DNA of 11,517 bases from Gammaproteobacteria bacterium (GTDB lineage: Bacteria > Pseudomonadota > Gammaproteobacteria > Steroidobacterales > Woeseiaceae), in NCBI GenBank assembly GCA_029881015.1, contig JAOUNK010000069.1, forward strand, positions 1-11,517. The letters run 5' to 3'. Below the pieces are notes generated by a model. That model ran no database searches. It saw only the letters and a program-made list of their open reading frames with translations, and was not told where the DNA came from. How positions within the stretch are numbered: position 1 is the first letter of the stretch; every line of letters starts with the position of its first letter. This document shows positions 1-6,966 of the stretch, one piece after another. The position numbers and the translations under genes are program-made.

Positions 1-1759
1 CCTGGAGCGGTTTGCCCGCGCGGAAGCGCGTGGTTTGCACCGTGTCCCAGGGCAGCGCCGTGTCGCGCGCGCTCTCGCCGATCAGCTCGGCGTCGATTTG
101 CGATAACAATTCGATGTCCGGGTTGACTCCCCGGTGCTGGGTGCTTTCGCCCGTCACCCTGTAATACTTGCCGATCGTCAGCGTCAGCTGACCCAGGCCG
201 GCGTCATCTTCACTGCGGACGTACTGGTCGAGCGAGTACAGGTTTTGCACCGTGCCCTTGCCAAAGGTCTGCTGGCCGACGATGACACCACGCGCATAGT
301 CCTGAATCGCTGCCGAGAATATCTCTGACGCGGACGCGCTGTAGCGGTCGACGAGGACGGCCAGCGGGCCGCTGTAGGCGACGCGGGGAACCGGGTCCGG
401 GTCGTCGAGCCGACTGATACGGCCGTTGGCGTTGCGCAACTGCACGACCGGGCCATTGTCGATGAACAGGCCGGAGAGGGCCGTCGCCTCGGTCAGGTGT
501 CCGCCACCGTTGCCGCGCAAGTCGATGACAAGGCCGTCTATGCCTTCTTTCTCAAGCTCTGCGATGAGACGGCGCACGTCCTTCGTCGTGCTCTTGTAAT
601 CCTTGTCGCCGCTGCTCAGTGCACGGTAGTCGCGGTAGAAGCTGGGGATATCGATAACGCCGATAGACCACTCACGGCCTTCGCGCCTGATCTTGACGAT
701 TTCACTCTTGGCGGCCTGTTCCTCGAGCTTGACCTGGCCGCGAGTGAGATCGATGAATTTCTTGGGACTGCCAGGCAACGCATTGGCCGGGATGATTTCC
801 AGTCGAACGACGGAGTCGGCGGGGCCGCGGATGAGGTCCACCACGTCGTCCAGTCGCCAGCCGATGACGTCGATAATCTCGCCGTCAGCGCCCTGACCGA
901 CACCGGTAATACGGTCTTCAGCCTGCAGGGTGCCGTCGATCGCGGCGGGGCCGCCCGGAATGATCCCGGCGATCTTCACGAAATCTTCGTCAGTCTGCAG
1001 TGACGCACCAATACCGAAATACGACAGGCTCATCTGGATTCGGTATTCCTCGGAGTTGCGCGGCGACAGGTAGCTGGAATGCGGGTCCAGCGCATGTGCA
1101 AAAGAATTCATGAAGCGCTCGAACACGTCGTCGTTGTTCAACTGGTTCAGGCGTTTCAGGTAGCCGCGATAGCGCTTGCCGAGGACGTCCTGGATCTTTT
1201 CCCAGGGTTCGTCCTCGAGGGCCAGGTTCAATGCGTCGTTCTTGACACGCTGGCGCCAGATCTCATCGAGTTCGGCCGACGTCTCGACCCAGGGCTCCTC
1301 GGAGCGGTCAAACTGGTAGGTCTCGTCTGCTGTGAAGTCGGGTTCGACCTCCAGCTGCTCGAGGGCGAAGGTCAGGCGCTCGCGCACCCGGGTCTGGTAA
1401 ACCTGGTACATCTCGAATACCGGGTCCAGTGGCTTGCTCTTGACGAGGTCGTCCAGCTCATGGCGATAGGTATCGAAGTACTCGATATCGCCTTTCAGCA
1501 GGTACATGCGGTTGTGGTCGAGTGAATCGACAAACAGGTCGAGTACGCGGGACGACAACTCGTCGTCGACAGCAACGTGGTTGTAGTGTTGCTGCTGGAC
1601 AAACTGCGTAACGATTTCCCCGATCTTCTCGTGGCGTTGCTCTGGAAACAGAAAGCTCTTCTGCTCGAGTGCCGTACTGCTGCCGAACAGAGGAGCCGAT
1701 GCGAGGACGAATCCAAGTCCTGCGAGCCAGTTGATACGGCGATTTCCGTGTTTCGTCAA
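1..1759 (-). CDS. prc: Carboxy-terminal processing (tail-specific) protease Prc/Tsp, 3' end cut by window edge
   Basis: Periplasmic serine protease of the S41 family that degrades proteins by their C-terminal tails; in E. coli it also processes FtsI and degrades MepS with NlpI. The 586 visible codons show a short signal peptide (hydrophobic WLAGLGFVLASAPLFG), an N-terminal helical region with LDHNRMYLL (compare E. coli LDYSHNVLL), the DPHSSYLSPR segment near residue 227, a PDZ domain at about 240-325, then VIDLRGNGGG and the catalytic core SASASEIFSAAIQDY...TFGKGTVQN. By the E. coli Ser430/Lys455 spacing of 25 residues, the dyad is Ser476 (middle Ser of SASAS) and Lys501. I chose the TTG start because GGAG lies six bases before it and no in-frame ATG exists nearby; the upstream ATG at about 1794 is out of frame. 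E. coli Prc has 682 residues, so roughly 100 C-terminal residues lie outside the window. It is divergent from the small membrane protein at 1902. Confidence 0.96.
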   Translation of the reverse strand, partial: MTKHGNRRINWLAGLGFVLASAPLFGSSTALEQKSFLFPEQRHEKIGEIVTQFVQQQHYNHVAVDDELSSRVLDLFVDSLDHNRMYLLKGDIEYFDTYRHELDDLVKSKPLDPVFEMYQVYQTRVRERLTFALEQLEVEPDFTADETYQFDRSEEPWVETSAELDEIWRQRVKNDALNLALEDEPWEKIQDVLGKRYRGYLKRLNQLNNDDVFERFMNSFAHALDPHSSYLSPRNSEEYRIQMSLSYFGIGASLQTDEDFVKIAGIIPGGPAAIDGTLQAEDRITGVGQGADGEIIDVIGWRLDDVVDLIRGPADSVVRLEIIPANALPGSPKKFIDLTRGQVKLEEQAAKSEIVKIRREGREWSIGVIDIPSFYRDYRALSSGDKDYKSTTKDVRRLIAELEKEGIDGLVIDLRGNGGGHLTEATALSGLFIDNGPVVQLRNANGRISRLDDPDPVPRVAYSGPLAVLVDRYSASASEIFSAAIQDYARGVIVGQQTFGKGTVQNLYSLDQYVRSEDDAGLGQLTLTIGKYYRVTGESTQHRGVNPDIELLSQIDAELIGESARDTALPWDTVQTTRFRAGKPLQ

Positions 1760-1825
1760 AGCAATCTCCAATCTTGCCAAAGAGGTTTCAGCATAGCCTT
1801 TTGTGGGCTAGGCTAGTGGTCCGAC

Positions 1826-1842
1826 GCCCTTGGATCAAGGGC
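1826..1842. repeat. Perfect inverted repeat in the prc divergent promoter region
   Basis: GCCCTTG-GAT-CAAGGGC: two 7-base arms around a 3-base centre. It lies 67 bases before the prc start and 59 bases before the start of the 94-residue membrane protein. It covers a possible -35 hexamer for each direction, so an operator is a reasonable reading. There is no T-run on either side, which argues against a terminator. The binding factor is unknown. Confidence 0.45.
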
Positions 1843-1858
1843 CTATTCGTCATATTCT
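1830..1858 (+). promoter_or_regulatory. Candidate sigma70-type promoter for the small membrane protein gene
   Basis: TTGGAT (1830-1835) and TATTCT (1853-1858) are separated by 17 bases, upstream of the ATG at 1902. They match the TTGACA/TATAAT consensus at 3 of 6 and 4 of 6 positions. On the other strand TTGATC, in the same inverted repeat, is followed after 17 bases by TAGCCT, a weaker candidate for prc. Both are visual matches only. Confidence 0.3.
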
Positions 1859-1901
1859 CCAATGTTGTGCGGTTTTTCTTTCCCGTCACGGAAAATAATA
1901 C

Positions 1902-2186
1902 ATGCGTCCTTTGTCTGTCGTTACGCTGATCATCCTTGGATCCTGCTTCGCGATTACCTTCAGCCTGACGGCCGTCATCATTGTCGTGCTGGTCCTCGGT
2001 GACGAATACCCGCGCCTGCAGGGCGAATTTGACCCCCTGCTCAAGAGCCTGTCGGTCTTTCTCGGTATGACCCTGATCTCCGCCTTTAGTTTCTACACGC
2101 TCGCAAAAAACCACGCGTCGCGCTACTGGACGCAACTTGCGATGTGGGCTGGACTTTTCGCGACGGGATACTACTTCTGGCCGTGA
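1902..2186 (+). CDS. Small three-helix membrane protein, function unknown
   Basis: 94 residues. I do not recognise a family. Three hydrophobic stretches likely span the inner membrane: about 5-32 (long, including AVIIVVLVLG), 47-67 (LKSLSVFLGMTLISAFSFYTL) and 76-93 (ending in the aromatic GYYFWP C-terminus). A charged loop (DEYPRLQGEFDP) joins the first two, and a basic KNHASRYW loop the last two. The ATG follows GGAAAA at a usable distance. The gene is divergent from prc and converges on the DUF1232 gene, with 19 bases between the two stop codons. It is probably transcribed alone. Real coding is supported by the coherent hydropathy pattern and by its filling an otherwise empty gap. A link to Prc, for example as a partner or substrate, is only suggested by position. 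Confidence 0.75.
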   Translation: MRPLSVVTLIILGSCFAITFSLTAVIIVVLVLGDEYPRLQGEFDPLLKSLSVFLGMTLISAFSFYTLAKNHASRYWTQLAMWAGLFATGYYFWP

Positions 2187-2205
2187 AGAGGCTCCCAGCC
2201 TGCGT

Positions 2206-2733
2206 CTAGCGCAGAAGGCGAGAACCGCGGCCTCGTCGACGGCGCATCCGCGCCTGGAGTTCCTTGCGACGTGCGCTCAGCCAGCCTTCGCGGTTTGCGG
2301 TAGAGCCGTCGCCGCTCAGGGACAGGCGCTCCCGGTAATCGCAGAAGTCCTGGTAAGCCTCCATCTCGTGCTTCAATTCTCGCATCACGAGCTCGATCAT
2401 GATGGCGTCGTCGAGAAATCCGAGCCCCGGAATATGGTCCGGGATCAGGTCTTCGGGTTCGGCGAAATAGGCGAGGGCATTGAGCACCCGCTTGGCTTCC
2501 TGGTGCGGGAGGCGCCATTCGATATCTGACAGCATGCCGATCATCAGCCGCAGCCGCTCGAGGCGTTCGCGTATGAAACCCGGTGCATCCGATTGCGGCA
2601 CCTGGCGGAGCAGGTCCTCGGCAGCCGCGACAATCTCCTCGGGTGGAATACGACGCGCGGCATTGCGCGCTTCCTCCATGATCAGGCGGAAGTGCTTGAG
2701 GTCGTCGTCGTCAAGTTCAAACGAGATTCGCAT
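2206..2733 (-). CDS. DUF1232 (YkvA-like) family protein
   Basis: About 175 residues, last gene of the minus-strand run. The diagnostic part is near residues 83-116: NALAYFAEPEDLIPDHIPGL followed by GFLDDAIMIE. This fits the DUF1232 pattern (Y-F-x-x-P-x-D-L-I-P-D-x-I-P-x-x-G-x-x-D-D). The family's biochemical role is not established, and many members carry membrane helices; this copy has none obvious. The N-terminal part is acidic then helical (DLKHFRLIMEEARNAARR). The C-terminal tail is very basic and Arg-rich (RMRRRRGRGSRLLR) and could bind nucleic acid or acidic lipid, which is a guess. ATG at 2733 is taken as the start; a GTG two codons upstream (2739) is equally possible, and neither has a clear Shine-Dalgarno. 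It lies 12-18 bases after the preceding gene's stop, so the two are surely cotranscribed. Confidence 0.88.
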   Translation of the reverse strand: MRISFELDDDDLKHFRLIMEEARNAARRIPPEEIVAAAEDLLRQVPQSDAPGFIRERLERLRLMIGMLSDIEWRLPHQEAKRVLNALAYFAEPEDLIPDHIPGLGFLDDAIMIELVMRELKHEMEAYQDFCDYRERLSLSGDGSTANREGWLSARRKELQARMRRRRGRGSRLLR

Positions 2734-2751
2734 AGTCACATGCGGATCATA

Positions 2752-3117
2752 CTATTTGCCGAAGCGCCGGTCCCAATTCTTTGAGCGATCGAAGCCGCCC
2801 GTGTTGTAGGGGTCGAGACCCGGTTCTTCGCCGGAGTCGACAAGCGAGTCGTCCAGGATCTTGAGGGTCTCGTGAGTCCCCGTGTCCTCCCGGACGAATT
2901 TATTGCGGATGAGCACGTTCTTGCCGGGTCCGATGCTCTCGATCTCGCCCGACAGGTCTTTGTCCGCGTCAACGAACTCCGGGTTTCTGCGAGGGACTTT
3001 TTGCTGCGGACGAACGCGTGGCGCCGGATGCGCGCCCGTCTTCTGAGGTCTTGGCGACGGCGCTGGCTCCGCGTCAGAGAAGCGGGTCGTTAACCAGTTT
3101 TTCAGTCTCTCCAGCAT
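2752..3117 (-). CDS. Proline-rich protein of unknown function
   Basis: 121 residues, unrecognised. It begins with an amphipathic helix (MLERLKNWLTTRF) that could lie on a membrane surface. A disordered Pro/Arg-rich stretch follows (about 17-45: PAPSPRPQKTGAHPAPRVRP). The C-terminal half looks folded: LSGEIESIGPGKNVLIRNKF, then ETLKILDDSL, ending in NTGGFDRSKNWDRRFGK. The last block is rich in aromatic and charged residues and looks like a conserved signature. I chose the ATG at 3117. A TTG at 3168 would add 17 residues but has no better ribosome site. The next gene (DUF1232) follows after 12-18 bases, suggesting a two-gene unit; a CRP-like palindrome lies about 130 bases upstream. Coding is supported by the open frame, its fit between neighbours and the skewed composition. 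Confidence 0.75.
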   Translation of the reverse strand: MLERLKNWLTTRFSDAEPAPSPRPQKTGAHPAPRVRPQQKVPRRNPEFVDADKDLSGEIESIGPGKNVLIRNKFVREDTGTHETLKILDDSLVDSGEEPGLDPYNTGGFDRSKNWDRRFGK

Positions 3118-3234
3118 GTATGGGTAACCGGTGTTTCGTATCGATTCTGAATTGAACCTGTGATCCAAGAGGATGCACTAACAACTCCGGATATTCTACA
3201 AACCACGCACGCGTTGCATGGCCAGATAGCTCGG

Positions 3235-3256
3235 AACTGTGAAGCGGATCACAGTT
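3235..3256. promoter_or_regulatory. Perfect CRP-like palindrome AACTGTGA-N6-TCACAGTT
   Basis: Two perfect 8-base arms separated by six bases (AGCGGA) contain the full CRP/Vfr core TGTGA-N6-TCACA. The site overlaps the stop codon of the gene at 3249-3548 and lies about 120-140 bases upstream of the ATG at 3117. A class I CRP site for the 3117/2733 gene pair is therefore plausible. No convincing -35/-10 pair could be placed between site and gene. A weak RNA hairpin at the end of the upstream transcript is an alternative; it has an AT-rich stem and no T-run. Confidence 0.45.
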
Positions 3257-3548
3257 TGGATGTTGCGCGCCAGCCCAGAAACATCAATCGAACAATCTGC
3301 CAGACCAGCCAGGGTGAGAGAACGAGAAACCAAGCGACCGGGTCACCGTTGCGAATCTTGCCGCTCAGGGTGCCGAAAAACTCTGTGTAGCCGGTCCCGC
3401 CATAGGTTCCAAATACGGCCTTGCCAACGAACCAGACGGCTATTGGCAGGATCACCAGGCCGAAGAACAGGAGCACTGCAAACACCGCGGCTTCTTTCTT
3501 GAGAAACTGGCCCTTGGGGCTGGTTTTTTTACCTGTGGCTTCGGTCAC
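3249..3548 (-). CDS. Small two-helix inner-membrane protein, function unknown
   Basis: 99 residues, no family recognised. A short lysine-rich N-terminus (TGKKTSPKGQFLKKE) precedes a hydrophobic segment at about 21-45 (AVFAVLLFFGLVILPIAVWFVG). A glycine-rich loop (FGTYGGTGYTEFFGTLSGKIRNGD) follows, then a second helix at about 71-92 (AWFLVLSPWLVWQIVRLMFLGW), ending with Arg and Lys. The positive-inside rule suggests both ends face the cytoplasm. The start is GTG, the only in-frame candidate; GAGG lies about 10 bases before it. It follows another small membrane protein gene by 53 bases, and the two may be cotranscribed. Confidence 0.75.
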   Translation of the reverse strand: MTEATGKKTSPKGQFLKKEAAVFAVLLFFGLVILPIAVWFVGKAVFGTYGGTGYTEFFGTLSGKIRNGDPVAWFLVLSPWLVWQIVRLMFLGWRATSKL

Positions 3549-3601
3549 GACGCACGGCCTCTTGAGATGGGCCGTTATCGTTGCCTAGCAGGCTGTTTAG
3601 G

Positions 3602-3886
3602 TCAAGCGTCGTTACTGGCTGCGCGCCGACGGCGACGGAACACGACGACGCCAAGGTGAATGCACGCGGCCGAAAACAGCAGGTAGTGCGGCAGGATCCA
3701 GAACCAATCGCTGATGTAAAGCGTCGATAAGAAAGCCAGGAACCCGGCACCGAGATAGAAATAAGGTAGGACATCGTAAAAGAGTTTAGGCAACCAGATC
3801 TTCCTCGAGATCCAGCGGCCCGTCTGGCGTGATATCTGTTGTGTATCGGTCAGTCTGGCCGGCTTCCCTGCGGTCGTGCTGAGCAT
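3602..3886 (-). CDS. Small two-helix membrane protein, function unknown
   Basis: 94 residues, unrecognised. The first 30 residues are polar and basic (RLTDTQQISRQTGRWISRK). An aromatic-rich hydrophobic region follows: helix one at about 35-57 (KLFYDVLPYFYLGAGFLAFL) and helix two at about 62-82 (FWILPHYLLFSAACIHLGVV). The protein ends in a run of five arginines, then AASNDA. Both termini are basic, so both probably face the cytoplasm. The ATG at 3886 lies 76 bases after the FHA gene's stop, and a near-perfect CRP-like palindrome sits in that gap. Together with the gene at 3249-3548 it forms a pair of tiny membrane proteins. Confidence 0.72.
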   Translation of the reverse strand: MLSTTAGKPARLTDTQQISRQTGRWISRKIWLPKLFYDVLPYFYLGAGFLAFLSTLYISDWFWILPHYLLFSAACIHLGVVVFRRRRRAASNDA

Positions 3887-3944
3887 CGTGCTGTCTCGCT
3901 TACTGGGCTATAAGCGAACCTTAGACCGATCGGAACGAAAAAGG

Positions 3945-3960
3945 CGTGATTGTGCTCACA
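3945..3960. promoter_or_regulatory. CRP-like half-palindrome pair (one mismatch)
   Basis: On the minus strand this reads TGTGA-GCACAA-TCACG, matching the TGTGA-N6-TCACA core at 9 of 10 positions. It lies just after the FHA gene's stop codon and about 60-75 bases upstream of the ATG at 3886. A possible -10 element, TTATAG, lies at 3908-3913 on the minus strand; this would put the site near -51, not the classical -41.5 or -61.5. It is weaker evidence than the site at 3235-3256, but both precede genes in the same run. Confidence 0.3.
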
Positions 3961-3962
3961 GA

Positions 3963-5393
3963 TCAGGCGTCGCGTTTTGGCCGCTCTTCGTAGCGGAAAT
4001 GCGCATTGCCGATGGTAACGATATCGCCATTTTTCAAGAAGTGCTCCGTGACGCGGTTCGAATTGACGAAGACGCCATTCTTGCTGCCCCAGTCGATGAC
4101 TCGCGTGGCATCGTTGTCGGCCTGGACGACTGCGTGACGGCGACTGATGTACGCCGCATTGAGCTGGATGTCGTTGTCTTCGGTCCGGCCTATCGTCAGC
4201 CGGTCCTTGAACAACGGGAATCGCAATAGTTGCTTGCCGATCTTGCCAACCAGTACCCGGGTAACACGGTCCGCTGACTTCTGTGTCGGTGGCAATTCGT
4301 CGTCGACGTCGTCAAATTGCTCCGAGATGCGCCCGTCGATATCCGAGATGACTTCGCCGATCTCGTTAATGGACTCCATCTGCTCGGACTTGCGTGCGAG
4401 CTCAGTCAGTAAAACGTTGATAGCTTCGCTGCGGGCGTCGAGCTTTTGCTCGAAGTCGTTCGCAATGCGGGTCATCTTGGCAAGTTCGTTCTCGAGCTCG
4501 CTGATGCGCGCGTTCGATTGCTCGTCACTGTCGCACAGCATGCGTTCGAGTTCTTCCTTGAAGCCGCGTGTGTCGACGAGATCTGACGCAAGCTGGCTGT
4601 TGAGAATCTCGGATTGCGCAACTGTTTCCTGGGCCTCGCCGAGCTCGAAGCGCAGCATGCGTATTTCTTCGGCATGTTTCTCGCCAATTGCTTCGAGCTG
4701 TTGGTTAAGCTGCATTTTGTCGTCGGCAGCAGTCGCAAGTGCCTCTTCGAGGTGACGATTCTTGTCAACGGTTTCCGCGAGGGCGCCGGCGAGGCGGCCG
4801 CGTTCGCTCTGCAGGGTTTCCTGCAGCGACAGAACGTCCTGCAGTCTGCGCCGCAGTGCGTCGGCGTACGCTTCAGAGCGAGCAAGCCGATTCTCGTCGT
4901 TTGCGAGCGTGTCCTGAGTGTGCGCCGATAATTTCAGCTCGGGAATTTCGCGAACCGCCTGTCGAGTCGACTCGATCTCGTTTCTGAGTTCGGCCGTCAC
5001 CAGCCGGTGTCTCTCGTCGCGACTCCGGATCTCGGCTTTTAGTGCCTTGATCTTGCGGTCGCGGGTCTTGAGTAGCTTTTCCTTGCGTGATACCGATTTG
5101 CGCAAGCCATCAATGTCGGCATTGAGCTTGCTGGTCAGCTCTTCGCGAGCCGTGATCTCGGCCTCTAGCCCGAGCCACTTGGCGCGTAGCTGCTCGATAT
5201 CGTATTGCAGCTTGCCGATCGTCCTTGCGTCGGTGCTGCGATGTTCGGCAAAATCGCTGGTGTGTTCGTCGGACTCCGGTGGAACCTCACCCCGAATCGG
5301 GTGCTCCTGGCGGAAGGTTACGGCTTCCAGTTCGGCCGTCTGATCGTCGTCATCTGCGACTAATTCATTGATGTTGTTTTTCTCACTAGCCAT
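3963..5393 (-). CDS. Coiled-coil protein with C-terminal FHA domain
   Basis: 476 residues, probably cytosolic because no signal peptide or membrane helix is visible. Residues 1-60 are acidic and low in complexity. About 60-350 is heptad-like coiled coil (for example LNADIDGLRKSVSRKEKLLK and LEEALATAADDKMQLNQQLE), implying a long dimeric rod. Residues about 391-470 form a forkhead-associated domain, a phosphothreonine-peptide reader. It has GR in LTIGRTEDNDIQL (Arg403), ISRRH (Ser417, His420) and GSKNGVFVN (Asn439), so the canonical phosphate-contacting positions are kept. The partner is unknown. The gene starts 74 bases after the Ycf46-type ATPase and may share its transcript, making the ATPase a candidate partner. 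A Ser/Thr kinase (SrkA) is encoded 6 kb away, but no direct link is visible. I know no named orthologue with this architecture. Confidence 0.92.
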   Translation of the reverse strand: MASEKNNINELVADDDDQTAELEAVTFRQEHPIRGEVPPESDEHTSDFAEHRSTDARTIGKLQYDIEQLRAKWLGLEAEITAREELTSKLNADIDGLRKSVSRKEKLLKTRDRKIKALKAEIRSRDERHRLVTAELRNEIESTRQAVREIPELKLSAHTQDTLANDENRLARSEAYADALRRRLQDVLSLQETLQSERGRLAGALAETVDKNRHLEEALATAADDKMQLNQQLEAIGEKHAEEIRMLRFELGEAQETVAQSEILNSQLASDLVDTRGFKEELERMLCDSDEQSNARISELENELAKMTRIANDFEQKLDARSEAINVLLTELARKSEQMESINEIGEVISDIDGRISEQFDDVDDELPPTQKSADRVTRVLVGKIGKQLLRFPLFKDRLTIGRTEDNDIQLNAAYISRRHAVVQADNDATRVIDWGSKNGVFVNSNRVTEHFLKNGDIVTIGNAHFRYEERPKRDA

Positions 5394-5414
5394 CTGCGCA
5401 GTCTATCATGCAGC

Positions 5415-5460
5415 GTCGGCTCCTCAATCGGTTGGGCCGACAAAATCAACAACTTAAGTT
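5415..5460. repeat. Inverted repeats in the ATPase-FHA gap
   Basis: The 74-base gap between two cotranscribed genes holds GTCGGC (5415-5420) pairing with GCCGAC (5436-5441) across 15 bases, and a 10-base perfect palindrome AACTTAAGTT at 5451-5460 right after the ATPase stop. The hairpin has no T-run on the minus strand, so it is not a standard terminator. It could lower read-through or protect mRNA ends; the palindrome could also bind a regulator. Short repeats such as these can arise by chance. Confidence 0.25.
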
Positions 5461-5467
5461 AAATCTG

Positions 5468-6958
5468 CTAGTCGCAGGCCACGGTTCTGCCGGCCGCCCA
5501 GTCGCGCATCGCAGCAATCCGCTCGGACATGACGACGGAGAGCGGTCGGGTCTGATTGATTTCCGCCAGGATGTGGTCGGTTGCCAGCGGCTCGTTCTGG
5601 GCGTGCGCCGCGTACAGCGACGACACGATGGCCTGCTCGATTTCGGCGCCGGAGAAGCCGTCGGTTGCCGTCGTCAGACGGTCGAGATCGAAGTTATTGA
5701 GGGACTGGTCGCGATTCGCGAGGTGAATGGCGAGGATCGAGGTCCTGACGTTGTCGGCCGGGAGATCGACGAAAAATATCTCATCGAAACGCCCCTTGCG
5801 CACGAGTTCCGGCGGCAGCGTACTGATGTCGTTGGCGGTCGCCACAACGAAGACCTTGCTGCGGCGCTCTGCCATCCAGGTGAGAAAGGTGCCCAGGACC
5901 CGTTGTGTGGTTCCGGTTTCGCCGCCGCGGCCTGCGATGCCTTTCTCGATTTCGTCAATCCAAAGGACACAGGGCGACATCACGTCCGCGGTCTTCAGCG
6001 ATTCACGCAGTTTGCGTTCCGTCTCGCCATGGTACTTGTCGTATATCGTGCCGAAGTCCAGGCGCAGTAACGGGACACCGAATATTCCCGCGGTCGCTTT
6101 CGCGGCCAGGCTCTTGCCACATCCCTGCACGCCGAGGAGCAGAATGCCTTTCGGTGTGTCGAGGTGCGCTGCAGATTCGTCACCGCGAAACACCGGGCGT
6201 CGTTGTTGCAGCCAGGCCTTGAGGCGGGTGAGACCACCCACGTCCTTGAATCGTGCCGTGTCATATTCGAACTGCAGCGCACCGCCGCGATTCAGCAACT
6301 CATACTTGGCCTGCATGACATCGGGCAGATCACTGTGCGTAATGGCGCCGTCCTGGTAGATCGCGTTGCGCGCCAGCCGTTCGGTATCGGCCCAGGTTAA
6401 TCCCGCGAGATTCTGCAGGAGGAGTTCATGCGCCTTGGGGTCCACCTTGACGCGGGTTCCGGGGTTGTCCTTCGCATATTCGTTTGCGGCTTGCTTCACG
6501 ATCGTTGCGCGATCGCTCTCCGAGGGCAACGCCATGTCAAACCGTGCGCAAAAACTTTCGAGTTCCTGTGGAATCTTGACGGTGTGGCTAATGAGTACGA
6601 TCTGCCGGTTGATTTCCGCCGAGCGTATGCAAATGTCCTTGAGCAGGCGCACGTGTACGGGATCGTCGAGGAACGGATGGAAATCGAGCAACACGTAGAT
6701 GCCCGGTTTCGAGACGGCTCGGATGTGCTTGAGGACGTCCGTCGGTTGTGCGTTTATCGCCTGCGGCTCCAGTGAGATGTCAATACGCTGCAGGCCGTCG
6801 GTGATCGTCCAGCGAAAGAGCGGCGTGTACGCCTGGCTGGCGCGCGAGATCGTAATCGATTGCAGCAACTCGAGCATGCGTTGCTCGTCCTGCGATTCGA
6901 TGACGACGATAGGTGTTCGTGATCGAAGAACGAGCTCGAGGTCGTGGCGTCGGTCCAT
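5468..6958 (-). CDS. AAA+ ATPase of the Ycf46 type
   Basis: 496 residues. The N-terminal half (about 1-215) has the Ycf46-like opening PIVVIESQDEQRMLELLQSI and a degenerate ATPase-like fold. The C-terminal half is a full AAA+ module: Walker A GVQGCGKS (Lys282), Walker B VLWIDEIEK (Asp335, Glu336), sensor-1 region VFVVATAND, arginine-finger region VRKGRFDEIFF, and the C-terminal lid GFSGAEIEQAI. All catalytic residues are present, so ATP hydrolysis is expected. The cyanobacterial homologue has been tied to inorganic-carbon responses, but the bacterial family has no settled substrate. The start is ATG 6958: a longer open frame would overlap the preceding gene by about 290 bases and encodes nonsense there. 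It begins 8 bases after the lipoprotein peptidase's TAA, so the two are cotranscribed. The FHA gene follows. Confidence 0.93.
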   Translation of the reverse strand: MDRRHDLELVLRSRTPIVVIESQDEQRMLELLQSITISRASQAYTPLFRWTITDGLQRIDISLEPQAINAQPTDVLKHIRAVSKPGIYVLLDFHPFLDDPVHVRLLKDICIRSAEINRQIVLISHTVKIPQELESFCARFDMALPSESDRATIVKQAANEYAKDNPGTRVKVDPKAHELLLQNLAGLTWADTERLARNAIYQDGAITHSDLPDVMQAKYELLNRGGALQFEYDTARFKDVGGLTRLKAWLQQRRPVFRGDESAAHLDTPKGILLLGVQGCGKSLAAKATAGIFGVPLLRLDFGTIYDKYHGETERKLRESLKTADVMSPCVLWIDEIEKGIAGRGGETGTTQRVLGTFLTWMAERRSKVFVVATANDISTLPPELVRKGRFDEIFFVDLPADNVRTSILAIHLANRDQSLNNFDLDRLTTATDGFSGAEIEQAIVSSLYAAHAQNEPLATDHILAEINQTRPLSVVMSERIAAMRDWAAGRTVACD

Positions 6959-6966
6959 GCTGTGAT

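Noticed and set aside
497..1525. Two plus-strand frames (168 and 148 codons) opposite prc
   Set aside because: Both are antisense to the PDZ and N-terminal parts of a clear Prc, with no independent coding signs.
5408..6070. 220-codon plus-strand frame opposite the AAA+ ATPase
   Set aside because: It is antisense to the Walker B, sensor and arginine-finger regions, so it is a shadow.
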